Positions 1-9,173 of a stretch of 64,000 bases of DNA are shown here, in pieces. The stretch lies in contig CM060734.1 in NCBI GenBank assembly GCA_030704615.1, positions 2,728,001 through 2,792,000 on the forward strand. Direction: 5' to 3'. The number at the start of each line of letters is the position of its first letter. Within the stretch, counting starts at the first letter, position 1. The notes beneath the pieces are model-generated. The model was not told the DNA's origin and did no database searches. It worked only from the letters and a program-made list of their open reading frames with translations. The position numbers and the translations under genes are program-made. Source of the stretch: Takakia lepidozioides. Taxonomy: Eukaryota; Streptophyta; Takakiopsida; Takakiales; Takakiaceae.

Positions 1-11
1 ATTGCAGAAAG

Positions 12-479
12 TTGATGACCATTGCTATCTACGAAATGAAAGGAGAAGACACAGATTTGGAGTTGCATATGTGGCGCGAAATTAATGAGCAAATGGCGAG
101 AGCGAAGTTGTCCCCTCCCGATTTTAGGGGCTTCATGGCTGGCAATGCCCAGGCGAACTGGGCTGCAGTGAGAAGGGTATATGGGGACGACCCAAAGACT
201 CCAATGGAAGGTAAGAAGAGATCTTGCGGGTTTCACTTCATGCAGAGTTTGACGCAAAACACGAAAAGGTTCGTGGCGTCACGCCACTGGCAATATCATA
301 TCAGTATGTGCCTTGCATGGAAAAATGCGAATTCCATCGACAAGGCGGAGACCGAGTTTGCAACCATACGCGCCCGGTGGGTGTAAGTCTTCAGGGGCAG
401 TGGATGTGAAAGATCAGCCAGAACTGCAAACATGGCTTGCGTGGTGGCACTATAGATTCCGCCAGTTTGGAGACTACAT
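12..479 (+). pseudogene. MULE-like transposase fragment (catalytic-core part)
   Basis: The reading frame from 12 to 386 carries the block FRGFMAGNAQANWAAVR followed by a short CGFHFMQSL segment. I recognise this as the part of plant Mutator-like (MULE) transposases around the second catalytic aspartate. In relatives the motif is usually FMADxAQANW; here the Asp position reads Gly (MAGN), so the copy looks catalytically dead. Near 376-388 the frame shifts. The homologous reading then resumes as KDQPELQTWLAWWHYRFRQ and QFGDYM up to about 478, just before a GTAACA that could be an old splice donor. The 5' end lies outside the window. Its partner SWIM region follows at 900-1290, so both belong to one decayed element. 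Family assignment is from remembered motif shape, not a search. Confidence 0.6.
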
Positions 480-900
480 GAGATAGGTAACACATTTCTG
501 TACTTGACAATTGTTCTGTTTTGTGCTTGGACACTCTCCACAATGAGTGACATTTCTAATTTCCTTCAACAGGACATGAGCTTGGAGGATGACACGGAAT
601 GCCGACGACGAACATGGCCGAATCGGTGCACTCTTCCTAGCGTGCTTCCTCTGCGGCACATCTCGTTGACAAGTTGACAGCAACAACAGAAGATATAGTG
701 AGATCTTACCCTGGAGGAGGCAGACGCTCTAGGATGTGCAGGGTTTCGACTGGTGGAGATGATAGACGTTCCACGAAATCCAATTCCCAGTCGTCATCCT
801 CCTCCCACGAGAAGCTCTTCACCCCGCATACCGGTGGGTGACCTCGCAGCTTGGCCCACCCATTGGTGGGGAAAACTGAAAAGACGGCGGCCACCATCAA

Positions 901-1290
901 AGGCGAACGACACCAGGATGGCCAATACTCTTGCAATGCCCTGCATAGTGCAAGGTTGCAGGGATGTTCCTCACCCTGGGATGGGGCGCATATTTCAGTT
1001 GTCAACAACCGAGTCTGCTGCGCGCAGTGTTGTGTATGCAATCACGGTTTCTCAGTACCCAGCCTGCAACTATGAGGACTTCCTTGTTATGGAATCGAAG
1101 AATGCAGCATACGTCCCCTGCAAACACCTTTATTACATTTTTCTGAAGCGCATGAGTTGCATATCTGCAGTGGACGTCTTCATCCATGCTCCAACACTGA
1201 GCTTCAACGAGCTGCACAAGGCCTACGGCAGGATACAGGTCAGACTGCTTGACATTCCACATTCGGGAAGGAGAAAGTGGCAATTATATT
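901..1290 (+). pseudogene. MULE transposase C-terminal region with SWIM-like zinc finger
   Basis: Inside a longer open frame (753-1577), the stretch after VYAITVSQYPACNYEDFLV continues to YVPCKHLYYIFLKRM. This is the shape of the SWIM zinc finger (CxC...CxH) that follows the catalytic core in plant MULE transposases. The second Cys of the CxC pair reads Tyr (C-N-Y), one G-to-A change from Cys, while the CKH half is intact. The finger normally helps DNA binding. The flanking coding (753-900 and beyond 1290) is not recognisable and is probably intron or decayed exon. It is best read together with the fragment at 12-479. Confidence 0.55.
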
Positions 1291-1579
1291 ACATTCATCT
1301 TCTTGCACCTTATTTTTTTGTGAGGAATTATACACTTGGTGGTGCCGCACCGCCATGGCTTCAGGTGCATTTCGGTGCCGCAATACATGAGAATGTGGTT
1401 TTTGGCCATGAATGGCATGGGCATGTTTTTTTAATTTTGGTTATGTCTATTAATGGATCCGAGGAAAGCATACATTGTGTGGAGATACACGGGCATTGTG
1501 GCCTATTTCAGCGCCGTTATTGGTCTGTATACTGCATAGTGCTTCCTTGTTACTGCTCTTCATTCATTTTGTGGTGATT

Positions 1580-1960
1580 TCGCAGCCCATCCTGGCGTTT
1601 TCGTCCACCTTTATGAGAAGACTCTGATTTGCTACCAATACATTGACACTGTTCTGCAAATGTGATGCATTTACAAGATTGCAAGTTCTGTGTCCTAGTG
1701 GGAAGGGTCCTACTGCACATTCCAGCATTCACATACTGCACCTTGTGCACACAACAATCCATACGACAAAGGACACGTCCCAGCATACTGGCAGTGAATT
1801 GCAAAAAACCTTAACAGAAGATTATCCAAGCATGTATATTCCCCATATGGCACAGGGAAGCTACTTGATTTCTGAAGCAAAATGTATGTGCCATGAGTGT
1901 CCGCGAGTTGAAACATGTCTATTCTAGCATGCAAGACCTATGGTCCCCTCGCCCAAGAAG
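1580..1960. other. No recognisable gene
   Basis: Only short overlapping open frames on both strands are present, with no motif I recognise. This is probably decayed MULE sequence or its 3' flank. Confidence 0.5.
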
Positions 1961-1967
1961 AAGGAAC

Positions 1968-2495
1968 TCAAACTGGCATCTCAAGGACCTCCTGAGTGAC
2001 CGGGTGCCGATATTTGAACATAATGTCAGCGGTTTCTGTCGTCCGGTTGAAACTAACGAGGATGTCGTGTTTATCGATAACGCCCCCTTTGTAGAAGGAC
2101 ATTTTCACAGTGGGCCCTGTGTTCCCCTCCTCGAATGTCCCCACTTTCCGAGCCAGTCCGTCCACGCGTGAAGTTTTCACCTATGCACTCATCATACGTC
2201 CACTTGCAACAGTTCCAGCGATACAGCAGCGCTGTGCGTGATCTGTGTTCGGCTCCCAGTCAAGCGGAAAGTCCAGGTCCATGATGCAGAGGAACCACCT
2301 GCTCCCCAGCCGGGGTCCAGGAGAATCGTGCAATCCTGGAAGAAACTCCATTGCTCTCAGCTGGACAAGTCGAGGATCGTCCCTGTAAACACCTAGGAAG
2401 ACAATGATGTCGTCTGCTTTCGGGACAATGAGTCTCGTCTGGCGTCGATACATGTGATTCGGGCACAACATGGCCTCACGACACAGCAAGAACAC
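1968..2495 (-). pseudogene. Unknown protein relic with one in-frame TAG
   Basis: On the minus strand, two open frames (2495-2181 and 2180-1968) share one frame and are separated only by a TAG at 2178-2180, so about 175 codons read through as a unit. The first half contains TRLIVPKADDIIVFLGVYRD and a LPGLHDSPGPRLGSRWFLC stretch. The second half contains KVGTFEEGNTGPTVKMSFY and ends near the MULE relic. I do not recognise the family. The globular composition, plus one amber stop where Gln would fit, suggests a once-coding transposon accessory gene. Confidence 0.4.
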
Positions 2496-2636
2496 AGAGC
2501 ATGGAGGAGATGGGCACAGAAGAGAAGAGTGAAGAGCAAAATGAGAGCGAGGCTGGCGGAAGAGGGATATATCATTGCTGCATTGCCAATGTCATATGCG
2601 GCAGAACTTGAATTTCCTCCCACATGTGTGCTTTTA

Positions 2637-3235
2637 TTTGACAAATCCGCACCAGTTTCAGGACAGTTTGCATGTGGCACTTGTCGGCCCTATCCTCAAT
2701 TTTGGCGCCGTTATTGGCAAAACTCCATCGCCGTAAGCCGGGTATTTGCTCTCCAGAGCCCGATTTTGGCGCCGTTATTGGATGGACTGTGGAAGCTTCA
2801 GCCGGGAATTTGGTTTCCGGAGCCCAATTTCGGCGCCGTTATTGGTTGCACTCCGGAGGCTTCAGCCGGGTATTTGGTTTCCGGACCCCAATTTCGGCGC
2901 CGTTATCGGTTGCACTCCGGAGGCTTCAGCCAAGTATTTGGATTCCGGACCCCAATTTCGGCGCCGATATTGGCTGCACTCCGGAGGCTTCAGCCGGGTA
3001 TTTGGTTGGCGGAGCCCAATTTCGGCACCGTTATTGGCTTCACTCCCGAGCCTTCAGCCGGCTATTTCTTTTCCTGTGCCCAATTACGGCGCCGTTATAC
3101 CCAACCATCCTGCACTTCTGCAACAGTACTATCCACGGTTATAGGTCGCCATTGCATTTTCGGAGTCTGCAAACCCGGATCCTAATTCCGCTTGCGTCCT
3201 TTCCTCTGGGGTAATTTCGGTGCCGTTATTGGCGC
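2637..3235. repeat. 64-bp tandem repeat (about 8-9 units)
   Basis: The core TTTCGGCGCCGTTATTGG recurs at about 2701, 2765, 2829, 2893, 2957, 3021 and 3085, and again near 3213, exactly 64 bp apart, with a degenerate unit at 3149. Each unit also has CTCCGGAGGCTTCAGCCGG and TATTTGGTTTCCGGA. Because 64 is not a multiple of 3, the same peptide pattern rotates through all three frames. That produces three overlapping long open frames (2454-3185, 2672-3214, 2746-3144), which should not be annotated as genes. Confidence 0.9.
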
Positions 3236-3239
3236 CAGA

Positions 3240-3529
3240 ATTCTGTTTTTCTATGACCTGGCCTGGCGGTCCATGAGCTTGGGCTCCAAGTCATGAGCGG
3301 ATACTGGTACTTATGAGCGGAGTGCTTCCAGCATGAGCGTGGAAATCTTCGAAAACCTTCTATTCTTATACTACTTTCGATTATTTTATCGTTTTGGGCC
3401 CGAAAAAAACCTGCCGAAATTCGTAGTGTGTTACTTGGCGGCTCATGGGTGAGCCATGCGCGCTCATGAGCTCATAGAATAGCAACCCTCGAGGTTGAAG
3501 GGGTAAAGGCCAAGGGTACTGCAGCACTT
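3240..3529. other. Short CATGAGC-rich spacer, no gene seen
   Basis: Several ATGAGCG/CATGAGC copies lie between 3270 and 3470 after the 64-bp array. No coding signal is recognisable. Confidence 0.4.
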
Positions 3530-4201
3530 GTGGAAGATGAGGTTGCTCAGGAAGAAGATCTTGTGGGATCATGGCCTGATTGGTTTGTGAAACATCAAAC
3601 TGTAGAGAATCAGGAAGAACAGCAACAGATTTTCCATGAAGACCCACAACAGGCCATGCTCATGAGTTCCATAAGCAGGACTCTCAATCTGTTGGGCACC
3701 TATGTCAAGACTCATGTTTCTTCCACTCAATTGGCAACATTGCGGGAGAAGCTCAAGCAAGAGCTTGAGGCAAGAATTGCCACTGAGTGTGCAAACACGG
3801 ATGTGGAGGCCAACCTCAAGTTGCAGAAAGAGTTGGAGGACACTGAAGCTGCTTTACAGCTTGCGAAGGAAAATTTAATTGAAGCAGGTCTTGAGCAGGA
3901 GAAGTTGCATGAAGTGCATAAGCATCAGCTATACCAAATACACATTCAGCATGAGGGCAAGTTGCATGAAGTGAAGTTGCTTCATATAGAATTGGAAGCA
4001 GTCCATCAGAAAATGATCATACAGTGTACCACACTAACGACTAATCTGGAGATGGCTGCACTGGAAGTCAAGAATCAAGCTAAGAGATGTATAACGGCGG
4101 AGACAGAGTCAATGGAGCAGGGGAAACTCATTGCTGACATGAAGGCTACTATCTGTCACAATGAGGATACCAGAAGCATCACCCCAAACCTCATACAGTG
4201 A
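3530..4201 (+). CDS. Coiled-coil protein, unknown, probably transposon-derived
   Basis: The open frame of 223 codons starts MEDEVAQEEDLVGSWPDW. From about residue 75 it is dominated by Glu/Gln/Lys/Leu heptads (REKLKQELEARIA, LQKELEDTEAALQLAKENL and similar). Two HEV-K repeats (KLHEVHKHQ and KLHEVKLLH) lie mid-protein. This is a long coiled coil without a recognisable catalytic domain. A second coiled-coil relic lies immediately downstream on the opposite strand, and a fragment at 4874 is homologous to sequence just upstream of a gypsy2-family 3' LTR (29,334). It may therefore be an extra open frame of that retrotransposon family. The start is simply the first ATG, and function is unknown. Confidence 0.35.
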   Translation: MEDEVAQEEDLVGSWPDWFVKHQTVENQEEQQQIFHEDPQQAMLMSSISRTLNLLGTYVKTHVSSTQLATLREKLKQELEARIATECANTDVEANLKLQKELEDTEAALQLAKENLIEAGLEQEKLHEVHKHQLYQIHIQHEGKLHEVKLLHIELEAVHQKMIIQCTTLTTNLEMAALEVKNQAKRCITAETESMEQGKLIADMKATICHNEDTRSITPNLIQ

Positions 4202-4202
4202 T

Positions 4203-4860
4203 TGCTGCAGTGCCATGGTATCAACACTGTCAACCTGGTGTGGTTGTTGTGATGTTGTTGCCACAGTCCCTCCTGATGTTGGCAAGTCCTACACTTCCTA
4301 TGCTGAAGATTGAAAAATCAAATTCCTTGCCTGCAAATAAGTAGCCATGAGCTGTTCCTTAGGAACAAAGGCCCTTTTGTCAATGTTGGAGCTCAAGTCA
4401 TCCACTTGAGTCTACAGCCCTTCTACATCCTCCTGTAACTCAGCTATCCGACTATAGACATTGTCTATAGTGGTTGTGGCAATGTTCTGCACCCGTAGCC
4501 TGAGATCATTCATCTCGTCTTGGGTGAGCTTTATCGGTGCTTTCCCTTCCACTGGCCCTTGTGTTAACCACTATTGCAAAAGATGATTATCCACCAAGTC
4601 CTGTGTAACACCACAGAGATCCTGCTCCTCCTTGAGCCGGTATGCTTCCAACTGCTATTGTAAACTCTCCATGCGCTTTGCATGAGGCTCAACCAGAGCT
4701 GCATAGGCAGCTGACAAATTATTGGCTTCTTTCCAGGCCCTTTCACTCACAGAAAGTTCATTCTCCCGTACTGTGATTGTTTGCTGCAATTCAAAGATGT
4801 ACCTGTCCTTCTGGGCATCGTCCTGGTGGAACTACTGAATACTACTCCTGCTGCACTTGA
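4203..4860 (-). pseudogene. Coiled-coil reading frame interrupted by six TAG codons
   Basis: Reading the minus strand from about 4860 down to 4203, one frame stays coherent: IFELQQTITVRENELSVSER, then KEEQDLCGVTQDLVDNHLLQ, then LRLRVQNIATTTIDNVYSR. It is broken only by TAG at 4832-4834, 4655-4657, 4571-4573, 4412-4414, 4298-4300 and 4289-4291, with no TAA or TGA in between. The residues beside the stops (SLQ-stop-QLEAY, EGL-stop-TQVDD) suggest Gln in a coiled coil. The family is unknown; it may be an extra open frame of a gypsy2-type retrotransposon. See the finding on amber stops. Confidence 0.5.
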
Positions 4861-4873
4861 ATACAATTGAGCT

Positions 4874-5152
4874 ATGATTCTACCCTTCAACCAAATCCCC
4901 ATTGTTATGGATTTGGCTTGGAAAGAATTCAGTCCTCCAAAGTCTTTGGCACACTATAACCAGATTATGCGCATTTGGTTGCCAGTGGCAACTCGGACTA
5001 AAGTTCTTCCAACTGACAGACCCGATGAAGATCACCATTTTGCGCGGTACTGGTCTAAAGCAGGAACCATGCTGAAGGAATTAATTGTCTTCCAGATTGT
5101 TCATGGATTCATTTACACCAAGACCAAGGAGGTACCTAGTTTGGTCATGGGT
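4874..5152 (+). pseudogene. Retrotransposon-associated protein fragment, cut by gypsy1 insertion
   Basis: The open frame starting MILPFNQIPIVMDLAWKEF runs to LKELIVFQIVHGFIYTKTKE and then enters the gypsy1 LTR at 5153. The last ~100 bp (from about 5050) match 29,334-29,446, where the same protein (LKELIAFQVVHGFIYTKTKE) continues uninterrupted. The 29-kb copy is therefore a natural empty-site reference showing that gypsy1 landed in this coding region. I do not recognise the protein family. The 29-kb copy sits just upstream of a polypurine tract and LTR, so it is probably a late open frame of the gypsy2 family. Confidence 0.5.
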
Positions 5153-5878
5153 TGTCGCGGCCCTTTGCCTCGAGGGCAAGGGGGTCGGGACACAAGAGGG
5201 GCTGCCCCTGTGGTGGGGGCAGTGGCAACAATAGGTACGGGGGCTGAAGCACCCTTGAGTGCCCAAGGCACTCAAGGAGGCGAAGACGCTCACTAGGTGG
5301 AGCCCCGCACACCGGGTTGTGGTGGGGGTGGTTCCACGAGGAGTGGTGGTAGCTTAGTGGGTCTTAGTGGGGGTGGCATAGGACTCACCATGGGGCGGAG
5401 ACCTTGTGGTGGGAGTCATGGGGAGTCTTGGGACTCATCACGGTCCATTGGGGTCATGGTGGGTGGGCTAAGACTCACCGCGACGCATCACTGAGAGTCA
5501 AGGGTCTTCGTGGTGGTTTGCCATAAAAAGATGGTGTTGTTTGTGAAACCGCCGCGGACAGTCACAGAAGTATATATAGGGAGTAGTAACCCCGAGAATG
5601 GTGCAAGCCCGTTGGTGACCAAAAACTAGTGAGTAAGCATGCGAGCCGGAAAGCGACCAAGGTGTGGGGAGCTGTTCCGGACTGCCAACAACCAAAGAGA
5701 ATTTTCACTAGGCCCAGAGTGAGCGAGGGTCTTGTGGAGGAGCAAAGGGGGACCGTTATGTCCCGGTGAGCAGCCGAAGCTCCGAGTTGGCCCGACGGCC
5801 AGTTTGGGAGTTAGGCGCGCGCATCGAAGCGAGTAACTATGACGTGAAGGGGAGCTTACCGAAGGGAGGTGCACGACA
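5153..5878 (+). repeat. 5' LTR of gypsy1
   Basis: It begins TGTCG and ends CGACA, a 5-bp inverted terminus typical of LTRs, with a primer-binding site two bases downstream. The left border coincides with the break in homology to the 29,334 paralogue. Length is 726 bp. A 96-bp piece of the same LTR end occurs in reverse at 25,980-26,075. No 3' LTR partner is visible because the element is truncated at 9173. Confidence 0.8.
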
Positions 5879-5880
5879 CT

Positions 5881-5892
5881 TGGTATCAGAGC
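5881..5892 (+). promoter_or_regulatory. Primer-binding site (tRNA-iMet type) of gypsy1
   Basis: TGGTATCAGAGC lies 2 bp after the LTR end. This is the usual plant primer-binding sequence complementary to the 3' end of initiator methionine tRNA, used to prime minus-strand reverse transcription. Confidence 0.9.
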
Positions 5893-5933
5893 TTAGAGTT
5901 CAGTACGCGATTGTCCTTGAGATCGGCCTCATC

Positions 5934-8900
5934 ATGGGGTCGGGCAAGACAAAGCGAAAGCGAAACGGCCCGAAAGATGATGATCCTGGTGAGCCCGGTG
6001 GGGGCAACATGTCACCGAAGCGGCAACTGGAAGAGGCGATTCATGCTTCCGAAAGCGAGGCCGCTCAAGAACGGGAGAAATTTTGGGAGTCAGAGCCCAA
6101 GGACTTCCCAGAGGCTCCGCCAGACCAACAGATGCCTCCCATGCCAGCAGCCTTTTGGGAAGGGTTGTTGGCGCAGTTTGGCGGGATGTTGAAAGACGTG
6201 TTGAGGGCGGCTAATGCCACTTCCACTAAGGCAAAGTTTAAGGTGAAGCCTAAGGAACCTGGCACCTTTGAGGGCGTCCGAAATTGGAAGGCACGCAACA
6301 CCTGGCTCTTGGAGCTAGAGCAGTACTTCCGGACGGCCAAGTTGAGTGACGAGGATCGGGTGGAAGTGGCTCCCACCTATTTGAGGGGCTATGCTCAACA
6401 ATGGTGGCAGAAACGCCTTCATGACCAAGGTCCAAACCCAGAAACCTTGAGCTGGAGTGGGTTCAAGGAACTTATGAAAAGACAGTTTATGCCCCTCAAC
6501 GCGTCCTGGCTTGCCCGAGACAAGATGAGGAATTTGAAGCAAACGGATGACATTCGGGGATATGTTCAGGCTTTCAATGTGTTGTTGCTCAAAGTCACGG
6601 ATATGGCAGAACTAGAAATGGTCCTCAACTTTGTGGCGGGATTGGCCCCATGGGCCAGGCGGAAGTTGGAGGAGAAGCCACCTAAGACTTTGAACGAGGC
6701 AATTGAGGCTGAATGTTTCTTGGATGTCCCTAGGGGCGAAAGACAAGGCTGTACGGAGCTGAACCACAAGAAGACCCGGCGGGAGGGTGACTCCTTCCGA
6801 CCGGAAAAGAAGTGGGATAGGCCACGCGGTGACAATGGCACATGGAAATCAAAGGGAGGGCCTTCACACGTCAAGACGGCACCCGGTGCTCCGAAAGGAA
6901 AATCAGGTGCGGTGGCTTATGGTGGATAGAAGGCGACCTTTGATGGAGTGTGCTTTAATTGCGGGGAGCCCGGGCACATGGCCAAGAAGTGCGCAAAACC
7001 CCGACAATTGAACATGACCCGGGCGACCACGGAGCTATCCGAAGATTCCATCAGCAGCTTGGTGGAAGCGGTGGTTGCCAAGACTTGCAAGGTAGACAAC
7101 TACTCTTGTGAGCTGTATCAGGAGACTAGCCCCTTGCGTAAAAGGAGTCAGTTAATGTTCGTGAGTGGGATAATTTCCGGAACTAACGTGTCGTTGTTGG
7201 TGGACACAGGAGCGTCGCACTCCTTCATGACACCGACAACGGCACGGAAGCTGGGGCTCCCGACAAGTGATGTGGGGGCCTCTATTGAAGTGCGTTCTAC
7301 CAAAGGAGAACCACAACTGGTGATGAGGTTGGCATTTGATGTTCCTCTTCAGCTGGGGAGTTGGGAGGGACGTGAGAACTTCACCATTTGCAAGATCGAT
7401 GGAGTGGATCTCATTTTGGTGATGACTTTTTTGAGCAAATCCGGAGCGGTCATAGATGGCCGCAAGAGAGTAGTCACGCTACCGTGTGGGGATGGTGGCG
7501 AAGTTTTACGGGTGTCGAAAACGCCCAACCGAGTGGGAGGGCGAATAAACCTGCTGACAGAAAAGGAGTGGGTCGTGGAGGAGCCACACGAACCCTAGTT
7601 TTTGTTTTACGTAAGACAAGTGGAAGGAGAAGTCGATAGGGAGCCGAGCCCAGATTGGATCAAGGGGATCCTAGAGAAATACCATGATGTGATGCCGGAG
7701 GATTTACCAAGCGGCTCGCCACCGCGAAGAGGAGTTGATCACAAGATAGAGGTGATACCGGGATCGGAGCCGCCTGCCAAGGCGCCCTACCAGTTGAGCC
7801 ACAAAGAGTTGGTCGAGCTAAAGGCCTAGCTCAAGGATCTAATGTCAAAGGGGTACATCCAGCCGAGTAAGTCACCTTACGGAGCCCCGGTGCTATTCGT
7901 AGACAAGAAGGATGGGATGCTGCGGATGTGTGTCGATTACAGGGCTCTGAATAAGGTGACTATCAAAAACCGATACCCTTTGCCAAGGATTGACGACCTC
8001 TTTGATCGGTTGGCAAGAGCAAAATATTTCAGCCGGATCGATTTGCGCTCAGGTTACCATCAAATCCGAGTGGCGGAAGGAGATGAGGAGAAGACTGCGT
8101 GCACGACAAGATATGGTTCATATGAGTTCTTGGTGATGCCTTTTGGTCTCACCAACGCACCCGCGACCTTTAGCACGCTAATGAACAGCCTTTTCCAGGA
8201 GTGGTTGGATGACTTTGTAATCATGTACATCGACAACATCTTGGTGTACTCGAAAACGAAGGAAGTGCACCTGGAGCACCTCAAAAGGGTGTTCCAGAAA
8301 TTGCGGGAAGGGAAGCTGTATGCCAAAGCTTCAAAGTGCGAATTCGGGGTCACAAAAGTGGAGTTCCTAGGGCATGTGATTACACAGGATGAGATCAAAA
8401 TGGATGACAGAAAGGTGAGGGCGATCTTGGACTGGGAGCCTCCGACTTTGGTCCCGGGAGTGCGATCCTTCCTAGGACTCGCCTCCTATTACCGAAAGTA
8501 TGTGAGAAATTTCGCCAAGACCGCGGGGCCGCTGTCAGACCTTCTGTGTAAGTCCAAGGTATGGGTATGGAATACCTTTTGTGGCCAAGCTTTTGCCGAG
8601 TTGAAGCAGCGGATGGCGCAAGCTCCAGTCCTGAAAATCCCGGAGTTTGCCCGTCCATTTGAGATTCATACAGATGCGCCGAACTTCGCAATTGGGGGTG
8701 TGCTCATGCAGGATGGACGTCCAGCGACTTACGAAAGTAAGAAACTGAATGAAGTGGAGCGACGGTGGCCTACGCACGAGAAAGAAATGAAGGCGGTGGT
8801 ACATTGCCTTGAGCTTTGGCGCCACTATGTTGGTTCCAACCCGGTAAAGGTGTTCACGGACAATGTCACGGTGAAGTATTTGGCCACATAGCCTAAGTTG

Positions 8901-9173
8901 TCCCCAAAACAACTTAGGTGGCAAGACACTTTGGCAGTGTTCGACGTGGATATCCAGTACAAACCGGGACGGGACAACGTGGTGGCCGATGCTTTAAGTA
9001 GAAAGCAACAGCTCATGTTGGTGTACAGGAGCGAGACGGCGCTCCAAAGGAAGATCCGGAAGGCTTACCGCAAAGATGAGATGGCAAAGTCCGTGATGCA
9101 GGACTTGAGGTTGGGGGTTAAATCACAGTTCCACTTGCACAATGGACTGCTGCTTGTAAGGGTGCGGGCGTAA
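5934..9173 (+). pseudogene. gypsy1 gag-pol (chromovirus-like), four in-frame TAGs, integrase missing
   Basis: One frame runs from ATG 5934 (MGSGKTKRKRNGPKDD) to 9173. In order it holds a retrotransposon gag domain (about 6250-6720), a CCHC zinc knuckle CFNCGEPGHMAKKC (about 6951), a retropepsin motif LLVDTGASHSFM (about 7195), RT (7842-8400; [41 protein letters not shown]) and RNase H (about 8650-8980; [16 protein letters not shown]). Stops are all TAG (6927, 7596, 7827, 8889), and Gln fits at each. The RT active site reads YIDN instead of YIDD at 8226-8237, so the enzyme should be inactive. The frame ends abruptly in the segment before integrase, at the LINE border. RT wording ([18 protein letters not shown]) fits the chromovirus branch. 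Upstream codons from 5766 are open but lie in the LTR and leader. Confidence 0.9.

Noticed and set aside
2454-3214. Three overlapping open frames of 132-243 codons
   Set aside because: They are produced by the 64-bp tandem repeat read in three frames; only the first ~180 bp of one frame lie outside it.
4203-8891. TAG reassigned to glutamine as the host genetic code
   Set aside because: Every case is in transposon or pseudogene sequence, other stops (TAA, TGA, frame shifts) occur in the same relics, and C-to-T decay of CAG explains the pattern more simply. Kept only as a test in the findings.
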